Shown here: positions 1 to 8,302 of the stretch, piece by piece
Layout: every line of letters starts with the position of its first letter
Position numbering within the stretch: the first letter of the stretch is position 1
NCBI RefSeq assembly: GCF_002077945.1
Contig: NZ_LVYD01000068.1
Coordinates: 23,869 to 87,868, forward strand
Reading direction: 5' to 3'
From: Niastella vici
GTDB taxonomy: Bacteria; Bacteroidota; Bacteroidia; Chitinophagales; Chitinophagaceae
Length of the DNA stretch: 64,000 bases
Made by a program: the position numbers and the translations under genes
The notes under the pieces: generated by a model
What the model was told of the DNA's origin: nothing
Database searches by the model: none
The model's input: the letters and a program-made list of their open reading frames with translations, nothing else

Positions 1-1106
1 TCGGCAACGACACCAGTTTTTGCGAAGGCGCTTCCGCAACCTTCAGCCCGGGGGCCGGCTTTCAGCTGCCGCAATGGAGCACGGGTAGCAAGGATCCCTC
101 TATTACTGTTAACCGAACCGGTACTTATTCCGTAATAGCCACCGGCAGCAATAGTTGTATATCGTATGACACCGTAACCGTGCAGGTGTATACCGTTCCC
201 ATGCATATTGCCAACGACACCAGCTTTTGTGCAGGCGGTGCTGCCACGTTCAGCGTGGGTACGGGCTTTCAGCAGCAGCAATGGAGCACTGGCAGCAAAG
301 CTGGATCCATAACCGTAAGTAGCAGTGGCGTTTATTCGGTGATAGCTACAGCCATCAACAGTTGCATATCCTACGATACCGTGCAGGTTACGGTGTATAC
401 CAATCCCACCGTTACTTTACCAAAGGATGCAGAATTGTGCGCAGGAGCAACTGCCGTATTGGATGCCGGAAACGGATTTGCGAATTACTTGTGGCAGGAT
501 GGAAGTACGGCTTCCAAACAGACAGTGCAAAATACCGGCGTGTACTGGGTACAGGTAACAGATCGCAATAATTGTAAAGACAGCGATACCACTGCTATAA
601 CCCGCATCAATCCATTACCCGCTGCGTTTTTGCCTGGCGATACTGCATTGTGCAGTTATGCAAAATTAGAAATTCATCCTTTAAATAAATTCTCCAGTTA
701 TTTGTGGAGCAACAATGCTGTTTCTTCTTCTATCACTGTTCAGCAACCAGGTATTTACTGGCTGGCGGTACAGGATGCGAACGGTTGTTCCGGCCGCGAC
801 AGCATCGTTGTACTGCCAAAGCAATGCTTGCAGGGATTTTTTGCCCCCAACGCCTTCTCGCCCAATAAAGATGGGAAGAATGAAACCTTCAAACCCACCT
901 TAATTGGCAATGTGGTGAAATTCCAGCTTCTCATCTTTAACAGGTGGGGACAGATAGTTTTCCAAAGTTCTGATTGGAATACCGGTTGGGATGGGAATTT
1001 GGCGGGTAAACCCCAAAGCGCGGGCGCTTTCGTATGGACGTGTTCCTTCCAATTTGAAGGTGCTCCAATGCAAAAAGAAAATGGAACGGTGATATTGGTG
1101 CGATGA
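1..1106 (+). CDS. C-terminal part of a type IX secreted surface protein (partial)
   Basis: The frame is open from base 3 with no start, so the gene begins outside the window. About four Ig-like repeats of roughly 70 residues are visible, each opening with a D-x-x-[FL]-C motif (bases 6, 213 and near 420 and 637); the first two are nearly identical. The last 90 residues, from FFAPNAFSPNKDG to the end, are a gliding-motility-associated C-terminal domain (CHU_C type). In Bacteroidota this domain directs export by the type IX system and surface attachment. The job is therefore a cell-surface adhesin or similar repeat protein; the ligand is unknown. A second, much larger protein of this class lies at 11074. 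Confidence 0.9.
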   Translation, partial: GNDTSFCEGASATFSPGAGFQLPQWSTGSKDPSITVNRTGTYSVIATGSNSCISYDTVTVQVYTVPMHIANDTSFCAGGAATFSVGTGFQQQQWSTGSKAGSITVSSSGVYSVIATAINSCISYDTVQVTVYTNPTVTLPKDAELCAGATAVLDAGNGFANYLWQDGSTASKQTVQNTGVYWVQVTDRNNCKDSDTTAITRINPLPAAFLPGDTALCSYAKLEIHPLNKFSSYLWSNNAVSSSITVQQPGIYWLAVQDANGCSGRDSIVVLPKQCLQGFFAPNAFSPNKDGKNETFKPTLIGNVVKFQLLIFNRWGQIVFQSSDWNTGWDGNLAGKPQSAGAFVWTCSFQFEGAPMQKENGTVILVR

Positions 1107-1125
1107 ATATTTATAAAAATAGACA

Positions 1126-1515
1126 ATGAAAAGTTTTCAATTAATACTACTTTGTTTGGTATGTGTTGCCAAAAGTTATGGCCAGGGAGGCCGGATAGTT
1201 GTAGAAATTACAAAAGAAAAACATAAGAGCTATACTATTAAAGTGATTCAGTGGGTTAATCCCCGTGCAGATTCTTCCTGGCTGCCATCTATTGAGAAAG
1301 ACCTTAACCGGTCAATTCCGGCTAATAAACACATCAAAAAAGGAAAATATGTAGTTTCAGCCCGTTTTATTGCAGACAAAGATGGTAATATATGTGAAGT
1401 AGAATGTGAAAATGATCCCGGGTTTGGAATAGGTGCAGATGTTGTGCGTGCACTTAAAAAATCTGGGAAATGGGTTTCCGGTAAGGGATATATAGTGCAG
1501 CCTTACAAGCATTGA
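1126..1515 (+). CDS. Small secreted protein with a TonB C-terminal-like fold
   Basis: 129 residues beginning with a signal peptide that ends near SYGQ. The second half has the pattern of TonB C-terminal-like domains: a strand (YVVSARFIADKDGN), a strand with acidic residues, a helix with VVRALKKSGKW, then a last strand. In Bacteroidota many small periplasmic proteins carry this fold without the TonB membrane anchor, so an energy-transducer role should not be assumed. It starts 19 bases after the upstream surface protein and could be co-transcribed with it. Family assignment is by pattern only. Confidence 0.65.
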   Translation: MKSFQLILLCLVCVAKSYGQGGRIVVEITKEKHKSYTIKVIQWVNPRADSSWLPSIEKDLNRSIPANKHIKKGKYVVSARFIADKDGNICEVECENDPGFGIGADVVRALKKSGKWVSGKGYIVQPYKH

Positions 1516-2092
1516 TGAGGGGCGCGGGTATGCTGAGTACGCGCTGGCAAAATGGTACTATCTTCTTCCTGTCCTTCCATTAAGCAGTTGTTCGGGGCCT
1601 GACGAATAAAACCCGGTTTTGATTCTTACTATTTATCTTTATCAAAAAGCCAGGCAGCAGTTCCGGACGGACGAATATAAAATTCCCCACCATCGGCAAT
1701 ACCTGCTCGTTAGCCGTAACTTTAAAAGTAAAATAGCAATGAAATTTGAATTTTTAAGTAACGACTATTTTATTAACCTCATTGAAATTCATCAACTTAA
1801 AAACATAATAAATACAATATGATTTATACCAGGTTCCATTGAAATAGTGAAAACACGGCGATGCGCATATCTGTTGTATTTATATATGTTATTTTCCCGT
1901 CTCCGGTCTCGGAAAGATACCCAAAAACAAGTAACTTCAAACTATACACTCCTTCGATTTTAGCAGATTGACAATATTTGGCAAAATAAGGGAACTGAAA
2001 AGACAATAGATGAAATGACGGTATGCGTTCAACCTGGCCCTGGAGGGTAAGTCGGAATAACTTTAGCCACCTTTCTAAAAAGAAATATTTGC
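1516..2092. other. Intergenic region without a convincing gene
   Basis: About 580 bases lie between the TonB-like protein and the M23 peptidase. Short open frames exist on both strands (up to 67 codons) but use alternative starts, show no domain pattern and have AT-rich low-complexity content. I see no RNA gene or strong terminator. Confidence 0.5.
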
Positions 2093-2908
2093 ATGAAAGT
2101 ATTTTTCTGTAGTCTTTTCCTGTGTGTTAACCTGGTTTTCAGCGGCATGGCTCAAACGACAAAAGTATTTTACGAACAAAAGGAGCAGGAGTTTGTGATC
2201 TATGCCGACAATAATGAGTTGTGCCCTGTATCTCTTACTATAAACCTGGATTTGTCAAATCTGGCTTTTTCAGATAAGGATAAAAAAGTTTTTGTAATCC
2301 CACCCAAAACTGAACGATACAGAATTGGCGAACTGACACCAGTGAAAAAAAACGATGGAACAAAATTCAGTTACAATTACAAAACTGCGCTGGGCGATAT
2401 AACGGTAAAAAAATACGATACGTCATTTGTATATGATCTGCCATTTCAAAAAGGTAAATTATTCAGGGTTCATCAGGGATACAACGGTATATTTTCCCAT
2501 CAAAACGAAAAAGCCATTGACTTTACAATGCCGGAAGGCACTGAAATATTAGCGGCCAGGGAAGGCAGGGTTGTTAAAATTGTACAAAACAACACCGAAT
2601 CGTGTCCAAGGGAAGAATGCAAAAAATACAATAACTATATTATAATCATGCATGCTGATGGCACTTATGGATACTATGCCCACATAAAATACAATGGATC
2701 GAAACTGAAGCCGGGAGACTACATACAGAAAGGGAGTGTTATTGGGTACAGTGGAAATGTTGGCTGGTCAAGCGGACCGCATTTACATTTTGCCTGTTTT
2801 CTGCCAGCCTTTGACAAATGGCAAACACTGGAAACCAAATTCAGGATTGACAACGGAGAAAATGTTGTACTCCTAATGGAAGACAAAGAGTACAAGAGGG
2901 ATTATTAA
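2093..2908 (+). CDS. M23 family metallopeptidase (LytM-like)
   Basis: 271 residues with a signal peptide ending near GMAQ. The N-terminal half (about 22-125) is a beta-rich region without known motif. The C-terminal half is an M23 zinc peptidase domain: FSHQNEKAIDFTMPEGT supplies the first His and Asp ligands, and GPHLHF the last His, with GYYAHI between. The first His lies seven residues before the Asp rather than the common HxxxD; this spacing is seen in a subgroup of M23 proteins. Such enzymes cut peptidoglycan cross-bridges or act as non-catalytic factors in cell-wall remodelling. All zinc-ligand positions appear present, so an active hydrolase is likely. The gene stands alone. Confidence 0.88.
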   Translation: MKVFFCSLFLCVNLVFSGMAQTTKVFYEQKEQEFVIYADNNELCPVSLTINLDLSNLAFSDKDKKVFVIPPKTERYRIGELTPVKKNDGTKFSYNYKTALGDITVKKYDTSFVYDLPFQKGKLFRVHQGYNGIFSHQNEKAIDFTMPEGTEILAAREGRVVKIVQNNTESCPREECKKYNNYIIIMHADGTYGYYAHIKYNGSKLKPGDYIQKGSVIGYSGNVGWSSGPHLHFACFLPAFDKWQTLETKFRIDNGENVVLLMEDKEYKRDY

Positions 2909-2916
2909 TGCCCGTG

Positions 2917-3120
2917 TCAATTTGAATAACTATCTGTTACAATAAATTGCTGACCATTGGAGCCTTTAGTGATAGCTATTGTACATTGGCCATTTCGATC
3001 TACCCAGCATATTCGACATTCATAGCATTGCCATTTTGTGAGAAGCGATCCTTCACCGTCAATGCACAGGTTAATTTGATATTTTTTGATACAAATAAAA
3101 ACAAAAAAACACATAATCAT
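2917..3120 (-). CDS. Possible small cysteine-containing protein
   Basis: A 67-codon frame with a hydrophobic start and a C-terminal half reading CYECRICWVDRNGQ followed by polar sequence. The two close cysteine pairs look more protein-like than random, and the frame fills a 358-base gap. There is no recognised family, and it could equally be the tail of a decayed gene. Low confidence. Confidence 0.25.
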   Translation of the reverse strand: MIMCFFVFICIKKYQINLCIDGEGSLLTKWQCYECRICWVDRNGQCTIAITKGSNGQQFIVTDSYSN

Positions 3121-3266
3121 TTAAATTACGTGGGCGTCTGTATTCTGTGAATCCTATGGTACAAAACTCGAACCTTTTTATATTAGATTTACGTAAATTA
3201 ACTGAAATAGCATACAGATGGAAATACTTGGCAATTTATATATTCTGTAACTTAAAGAAACTAATT

Positions 3267-3695
3267 ATGAAGTTTAAACTAATTTTATTGTTTTTGCTTT
3301 TAAACATTTGTTTTGTGGCATTTAGTCAAGACAAGCAATCTGAAAAATCCCAAAAACAGGACATTACTGTTACTGAAAAAGGCTTAATTAAGGTATCCAT
3401 TATGTACCCGTACGCGGAGGGTAAAACCTTCAATATGGAATATTATGAAACTAAGCACATGCCTATGGTGGCGGGTTTTTTAGGGTCAAATCTGGTAAAA
3501 TATACTATTGAAAAAGGGCTTTCCAGTGGTATTCCTAATCAACCTTTACCTTTTATGGCTATTGGCACATTTTATATAAAAAGCTTAAGTGAATATCAAG
3601 CGGCAATAGCTCCTAATAGAGATGCGATCCGTGCAGATTTTGTCAACTATACTAATGTTAGTCCTGTCATTTTGGTGAGTGAAGTGATAAAATAA
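3267..3695 (+). CDS. EthD-domain protein, secreted
   Basis: I take the ATG at 3267 as the start because it opens a clear signal peptide (MKFKLILLFLLL to AFSQ); the frame extends upstream but without signal sequence. The mature part is a dimeric alpha/beta-barrel (EthD) domain: IKVSIMYPYAEGKTF, YYETKHMPMV and a final VSPVILVSEVIK strand match the family. EthD-like proteins are often small-molecule binding or ring-metabolism accessory proteins. An exported form is less usual than the cytoplasmic one. 142 residues; no operon partner. Confidence 0.8.
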   Translation: MKFKLILLFLLLNICFVAFSQDKQSEKSQKQDITVTEKGLIKVSIMYPYAEGKTFNMEYYETKHMPMVAGFLGSNLVKYTIEKGLSSGIPNQPLPFMAIGTFYIKSLSEYQAAIAPNRDAIRADFVNYTNVSPVILVSEVIK

Positions 3696-3751
3696 AGTTA
3701 GCATTTATCAAAATAGCTCAGTTTGGGCATTTGAAACTTTGTAGCTCGAAC

Positions 3752-4216
3752 CTAAATTACTTGTGTAATTGTATAATAATTCTGAAGGACAAGAAATCCA
3801 GTCAGTAAAATTCCTTGAAAACATTTGAGAAGGATTTTATCGACCTTTACCTCAATAACAGGTTTTTGAGCTGTCACTACGACTTCCTTAAGAATTTTAG
3901 CTGTTTTCTGCAATACGATTATTATATCGCCAGCTACGCTTGTGTCGCGAACAACCACTCTTCCGGAACGGGCGAAGGAATATCCTGTGTGTGAAACATC
4001 AATAAAATAACTTCCAACGGGAGCATTGAATGTAAACCGTCCCGCTGAATCCGATACACCTAATTTTACAACGGCCGAATCGACCGCTTTTCTGAGGGTA
4101 ACCGATACATTTTTAACCCCATAGCCTCCTTCATCTTTTATGCAGCCGGTTATTACCTGTGCATGGCCAAAATACCATGAACATAAAAGGACAAGTGTCG
4201 CATATATCGGTTTCAT
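3752..4216 (-). pseudogene. Truncated TonB-dependent receptor / outer-membrane barrel protein, N-terminus only
   Basis: Start at 4216 gives a signal peptide (MKPIYATLVLLCSWYFGHAQ) followed by a carboxypeptidase-regulatory-like beta-sandwich: ITGCIKDEGGYGVKNVSVTLR, then GRFTFNAPVGSYFIDVSHTGY. It reaches the conserved boundary motif LKEVVVTAQKPVIEVKVDKI, where the plug or barrel of several hundred residues should begin. Instead it runs into about 20 unrelated residues and stops. This is a 3'-deleted gene; no barrel sequence follows in the window. It may still be translated as a short secreted fragment, but function is unlikely. Confidence 0.75.
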
Positions 4217-4722
4217 AATAACGATCGTTGGAATTAAATCCTCACCCCCTTTCTTTCTGGCGGTATATATTCCAGAAGCCCAGCAGCAGCGCCAGCACAA
4301 AACAGGTCAGGCATATTCATTCGCCAGACGGTTATACCGGTGGGCGAAACCTACAAAGAATCGTTCTTTTGGTTATTGAATAACAAAAATCTTTTCTAAC
4401 GCGTACATTTTACTTTTTTTACAATACCCGGAACTACTACAGGAATTTTGGTAAAACCTGAAAAGATTATTAGCGCCACTAGGATAAAGCTACCGCTTAG
4501 TTATGTAACGGCTTACTAACCATGTTTGCTACCAATAGCGATTCGGACGATTTTAATACATGCCAATTTTAGGTTGGTCAGGACGCTACTCGTCAGACAA
4601 ACTAATTGACTTTAACAACAACTTTACCTTTTGTACGACCCGTTTTTCTGCATAAGCCATCGCTTCATTGCTTTGCTGCTATAAGGTAAACCGGTATTTA
4701 CCACCTCAACAAAAACAATCTT
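4217..4722. other. Intergenic region with decayed coding sequence
   Basis: On the minus strand around 4245-4300 a short hydrophobic stretch (CFVLALLLGFWNIYRQKERG then stop) looks like the end of a membrane protein whose body is gone. At 4685-4702 an imperfect palindrome (GGTAAA/TTTACC arms) follows the exporter operon on the minus strand and might act as its terminator. Nothing else is convincing. Confidence 0.35.
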
Positions 4723-5490
4723 TTACCCCTGTTTCTTATACACTCTACTGGCAAGGAAACAAGCGACGAGCATAATTCCGACGCACCATGCAAGGGCAAC
4801 CCAAATTTCGTTGCCTACTGGCTGATTTAAAAGTAGTGCGCGTATGGCTTCCACTATCGGGGTCACCGGCTGATTTTCGGCAAAGGCACGAACAGGCCCC
4901 GGCATAGACGCTGTGGGCACAAACGCAGAGCTGATTAACGGCAGGAAGTGAACCGGATAGGCAATTACACCCGCGCCATCCACGGATTTTGCTGACAATC
5001 CGGCAATCGCGGCTATCCATGTCAGGGCCAGCGTAAACAGTGCGATTATACCGGCCACGGCAAGCCATGACAATACTCCTGCCGGTGAGCGGAAGCCCAT
5101 AATGAGCGCTACAAGAATGATTACGACAAGTGAAATCGCATTGGACACCAACGAGGTCAGTACATGTCCCCACAACGCGGCCGAACGCGCAATCGGCATG
5201 GAGTTGAAACGCTCGAATATGCCCCGTTGCTTATCTAAAAACAGGCGATAAGACACGTAGCCTATACTATTTGCAACGGCAATTAACAGTATACCAGGCA
5301 ATAGGTAATTCACATATTTATCCGTACCGGTTTGAATGGCGCCGCCTAATACATAGACGAACAACAGCATCATTGCAATTGGCATAATGGTGACCGTGAT
5401 GATGGTATCAAGGCTGCGGAAAATATGGCGCATGCTACGTCCAAGCATAACGCCCATATCCATAAAATAATAGTTCTTTATCGTTTCCAT
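4723..5490 (-). CDS. ABC-2 type permease, DrrB-like
   Basis: 255 residues with six predicted membrane segments, roughly 28-52, 63-85, 109-131, 139-165, 173-193 and 228-248, typical of ABC-2 (DrrB/daunorubicin-type) exporters of drugs or polyketides. The start codon follows the stop of the ATPase gene with no intervening base, so the two are translationally linked. The pair would form a half-size exporter (two permeases plus two ATPases) in the inner membrane. The sequence resembles Firmicutes drug exporters more than typical Bacteroidota permeases. The substrate cannot be read from the sequence. Confidence 0.9.
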   Translation of the reverse strand: METIKNYYFMDMGVMLGRSMRHIFRSLDTIITVTIMPIAMMLLFVYVLGGAIQTGTDKYVNYLLPGILLIAVANSIGYVSYRLFLDKQRGIFERFNSMPIARSAALWGHVLTSLVSNAISLVVIILVALIMGFRSPAGVLSWLAVAGIIALFTLALTWIAAIAGLSAKSVDGAGVIAYPVHFLPLISSAFVPTASMPGPVRAFAENQPVTPIVEAIRALLLNQPVGNEIWVALAWCVGIMLVACFLASRVYKKQG

Positions 5491-6258
5491 TTAATTTTCC
5501 ATTTTTTTGCCGATGATCGCAAGGAAGATCTCCTCCAAAGTCGGCTGTTTTTCAATATATTCTACTTTTGCGGGTGGGAACAGCTTTTTGAGCTCCGCAA
5601 GCGTGCCGCTCACGATAATCCTACCCTCATGAAGAATGGCGATTTTATCGGCGAGCTGTTCAGCTTCCTCCAAATACTGGGTGGTGAGGAATACAGTAGT
5701 GCCACTGCCCGCAAGCTCTTTGACGATCTTCCAAACCTCAATACGAGCCTCGGGGTCAAGCCCGGTAGTCGGCTCGTCGAGGAAAATAAGCGGAGGTCTT
5801 CCAATGAGGCTCATGGCTATGTCAAGTCTGCGGCGCATACCGCCGGAATAAGTAGAAGCCTTACGGTCGGCAGCATCGGTCAATCCGAAGCGATTGAGTA
5901 GTTCTTCTGCGACTCGGCGCGGATTTTCGAGGTGCCGTAACTTCGCGATCATGATCAGGTTTTCCCTCCCGGTCAATATCTCGTCCACGGCAGCAAATTG
6001 CCCTGTCAGGCTGATCGACTGTCGCACATTGCCGGGTTTTGACGAAACGTCGAACCCGTTTACCATAACGTTTCCGCTGTCCTGCTTCAGTAACGTGCTG
6101 AGGATTTTGACAATGGTTGTCTTGCCTGCACCGTTAGAGCCGAGCAGGGCGAAAACACTGCCTGTTTTTACTTCAAAATCAACTCCTGTCAACACAGGAA
6201 TGTTTTTATAGGATTTTTTCAATCCCTGCACCGAAATGGCGATTTCACTTTGCAACAT
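5491..6258 (-). CDS. ABC transporter ATP-binding protein, DrrA-like
   Basis: 255 residues with a complete nucleotide-binding domain: Walker A GSNGAGKT (40-47), signature YSGGMRRR (137-144), Walker B LIFLDE (157-162). The usual switch histidine is glutamine in LTTQYLEEAE, which is characteristic of the DrrA subfamily rather than a defect. It pairs with the permease downstream. A Shine-Dalgarno AAGGAG lies nine bases before the ATG and overlaps the stop codon of the regulator gene upstream, which indicates coupled translation and is unusual for Bacteroidota. Likely drug or metabolite export. Confidence 0.93.
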   Translation of the reverse strand: MLQSEIAISVQGLKKSYKNIPVLTGVDFEVKTGSVFALLGSNGAGKTTIVKILSTLLKQDSGNVMVNGFDVSSKPGNVRQSISLTGQFAAVDEILTGRENLIMIAKLRHLENPRRVAEELLNRFGLTDAADRKASTYSGGMRRRLDIAMSLIGRPPLIFLDEPTTGLDPEARIEVWKIVKELAGSGTTVFLTTQYLEEAEQLADKIAILHEGRIIVSGTLAELKKLFPPAKVEYIEKQPTLEEIFLAIIGKKMEN

Positions 6259-6267
6259 ATTTTTTAT

Positions 6268-6273
6268 CTCCTT
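6268..6273 (-). promoter_or_regulatory. Shine-Dalgarno of the DrrA-like gene
   Basis: AAGGAG on the minus strand, nine bases from the ATG at 6258 and overlapping the stop codon of the XRE gene. Strong SD sites are rare in Bacteroidota, so this supports foreign origin and shows the operon is translated in sequence. Confidence 0.75.
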
Positions 6274-7189
6274 ATGCTGTTAATAATGTGATACCGGTTA
6301 AATCGGCTTTTCCGTTTTTCAAAAAAGCATAGGTCAACTTATCTGCTTTGCAGTCAATAAACTGGATCCGTTTTAATCTCCTGTTGTTTTTAAAGAAAAT
6401 GTTAATAAGCGTTGAATGCTGGAATGTCACCCTGTTAAATACGCAGTTTTCAAAAATGCAGTCCTCCAATGTACCTTCGAAAACTATATCGGCAATATGT
6501 GTATCAATAAAAGAGGTGCGATTCCACACTACATTTGCAATTGTATTATTCCCGAAGCCTCCGGATTTAAACACCACTCCGGTAAAATCGGCGCCGGAGA
6601 AATCGCAACCTTCGATATAACTCCTTGAAAATTCAGTTTCTTTCAGTGAACAGTTCTTAAATATATTGTTGGATAAGTTAGAACTCTGAATGTGGCTGCC
6701 GCTGATGTCGGAACCCGAGAAGTCACAGCTATCAATATTATTGCTATTTAGAATAAGTCCCGACATATCTGAACCAATAAACAGACAGCGCTGCATGTTG
6801 GAGGAACTGAATTTCTCATGCAGATTTTTCAACCCGGAAAAGTCAGTGTCTACCAGGTTCTCGCGTGACATATCCCAACTAAGCTTTTTCTCCTGCTTTC
6901 CGGATGGCATCCGATAGCTATCGGATTCATCGGATCGTTTAACCAAAGGCTCAACGGGCGTCACCTCAGTGACCTCAGATTGGAAGTTTTCTGAAAAATA
7001 GTTAAGATCAACACCCAGAATTTCCGCGAGACTGTTAAAAGTAGTGATGTCTGGCATTGATTCTCCACGTTCCCACTTTCCGACTGCCTGAGAACTGATA
7101 AATAAACGCTGAGCAAGCTGGGCTTGAGAAATATTTATTTTCTTTCGTGCTTCGGCAATTTTATTGCCAATCATTTTAGCATTTAACAT
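6272..7189 (-). CDS. XRE-family HTH regulator fused to pentapeptide repeats
   Basis: With the start at 7189 the protein begins MLNAKMIGNKIAEARKKINIS. An XRE helix-turn-helix (about 7-60) is followed by a short linker and then a long run of pentapeptide repeats (about 110-285: units such as CDFSG, SDISG, ADFTG) that should fold as a right-handed quadrilateral helix. The first ATG in frame is at 7234, but a sigma70-like promoter places transcription start near 7237, so 7189 is preferred. It leads an operon with the ABC exporter. Role by context: DNA-binding sensor controlling the exporter. Pentapeptide modules can mimic DNA, as in gyrase-protecting Qnr proteins; here the module may instead be a sensing or protein-binding part. 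That is inference. Confidence 0.88.
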   Translation of the reverse strand: MLNAKMIGNKIAEARKKINISQAQLAQRLFISSQAVGKWERGESMPDITTFNSLAEILGVDLNYFSENFQSEVTEVTPVEPLVKRSDESDSYRMPSGKQEKKLSWDMSRENLVDTDFSGLKNLHEKFSSSNMQRCLFIGSDMSGLILNSNNIDSCDFSGSDISGSHIQSSNLSNNIFKNCSLKETEFSRSYIEGCDFSGADFTGVVFKSGGFGNNTIANVVWNRTSFIDTHIADIVFEGTLEDCIFENCVFNRVTFQHSTLINIFFKNNRRLKRIQFIDCKADKLTYAFLKNGKADLTGITLLTA

Positions 7190-7243
7190 AGTACTATCTC
7201 TTTGTTTTGACACTTCAAAGATATTCAGATTCATTCCTGAATC

Positions 7244-7272
7244 AGTATAAAAGCAACAACTCTTAGTTGCAA
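7244..7272 (-). promoter_or_regulatory. Sigma70-like promoter of the XRE-ABC operon
   Basis: On the minus strand TTGCAA (7267-7272) and TATACT (7244-7249) are separated by exactly 17 bases. This is the general bacterial -35/-10 arrangement, not the Bacteroidota TTTG/TAnnTTTG type, and fits an imported cassette. Transcription would start near 7237. Confidence 0.55.
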
Positions 7273-7285
7273 TTACGCTACTTAT

Positions 7286-7306
7286 AGTAGTTATTTAACA
7301 ACTATT
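7286..7306. promoter_or_regulatory. Candidate operator upstream of the XRE-ABC promoter
   Basis: An imperfect 21-bp palindrome with core arms TAGTT (7288-7292) and AACTA (7300-7304) lies just upstream of the -35 hexamer. In addition TAGTAGTT occurs at 7285 and again at 7306, 21 bp apart, about two helical turns. Both patterns suit a dimeric or cooperative HTH regulator, most simply the XRE protein itself. Confidence 0.45.
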
Positions 7307-7524
7307 AGTAGTTTAAGTCGGGATTTAAGATTAATGCTTTTTTTGTGAGTAGAAAACCACCTGCAACATGTTTTTTAGGGGGGACTTTCAGTGAAGGATA
7401 GATAGAATGAGAATAACCAATTATTTAGGGATGATTAAACGACAATTCCTATTAAATCCCATTGAAAATGATTAGAATTATATAAATTTATTTATTAATA
7501 AAAATCAGGAATAATACAGTCAAA

Positions 7525-8247
7525 ATGAGATTAATCCTTTCTACGCTACTACTTTTTGCAGCCGTCCAGTCTATTGCACAAAATGAACTAAAAGGAAAAT
7601 GGTACTGCTTTTCTTTTAAAATTTATAAGGTTATTGAATACAGTTTTGACTCCACGAATGTTGTAATGGGAATGCTTGATTGGGACCTTACAAAACAACC
7701 AGTAACCGATCCTGCCAGAATAATCAGGATAGTCAAAAACCGGGGTAATTTGTATTACTTAATAAAAGGTGGACAGGACACAAGTGTGGTAAGTTTACTT
7801 CTCTTTTCGTCTGTTAAGTCAGATAGTTCTTTTGTACTATCAACCACTTCTGATGGCCATACGAACTATGATGAACTGGTCGATGCTTTAGCTTTCATTC
7901 AAGCTGATACACTTCAGAGGCCCGGATTGATTTTTTATTCTGAAAAGCAGTTACACAGATTTAAAACTTTACGGGGCGTTTCGACTATTACAAAAGAAAA
8001 TTACAAAAAATACCTGCTTGGTCTCATTCAGGCAAGGCAAGAATTTGAAAAGTTTGCCTCAAATAGCAATTCAGATTTTGGACCTATGTTTTTTGCAGGC
8101 TATTTGCCAAACCAGGCCAGGAAAGTTCTTGTAAGCCTTGGCTATAACCCGCTCATTGATGACGAACATTTATTTCGTATCGACGAAAAATTCAAAGATG
8201 ATAAATCGTTGAAAGAGTTAAGGGATAAAGCCTTAAAGTTTGAATAA
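7525..8247 (+). CDS. Secreted protein of unknown function
   Basis: 240 residues with a signal peptide ending at SIAQ. The N-terminal half opens ELKGKWYCFSFKIYKVIEYSFD and is beta-rich, reminiscent of small lipocalin-like domains that begin with L-x-G-x-W. The C-terminal part is helical and charged. I do not recognise a family. It is 55 bases upstream of the slipin gene in the same direction and might share its transcript, but no functional link is evident. Confidence 0.7.
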   Translation: MRLILSTLLLFAAVQSIAQNELKGKWYCFSFKIYKVIEYSFDSTNVVMGMLDWDLTKQPVTDPARIIRIVKNRGNLYYLIKGGQDTSVVSLLLFSSVKSDSSFVLSTTSDGHTNYDELVDALAFIQADTLQRPGLIFYSEKQLHRFKTLRGVSTITKENYKKYLLGLIQARQEFEKFASNSNSDFGPMFFAGYLPNQARKVLVSLGYNPLIDDEHLFRIDEKFKDDKSLKELRDKALKFE

Positions 8248-8302
8248 AGTTACTAAAGTTAACAGCGGAAGACAATCTTATACAGCTATTTAAAATATAA
8301 CA

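Noticed and set aside
755..1126. 123-codon antisense frame over the first surface protein
   Set aside because: Opposite a clear CHU_C domain; composition does not look like protein.
1619..1822. 67-codon plus-strand frame
   Set aside because: Non-ATG start, AT-rich, no domain pattern.
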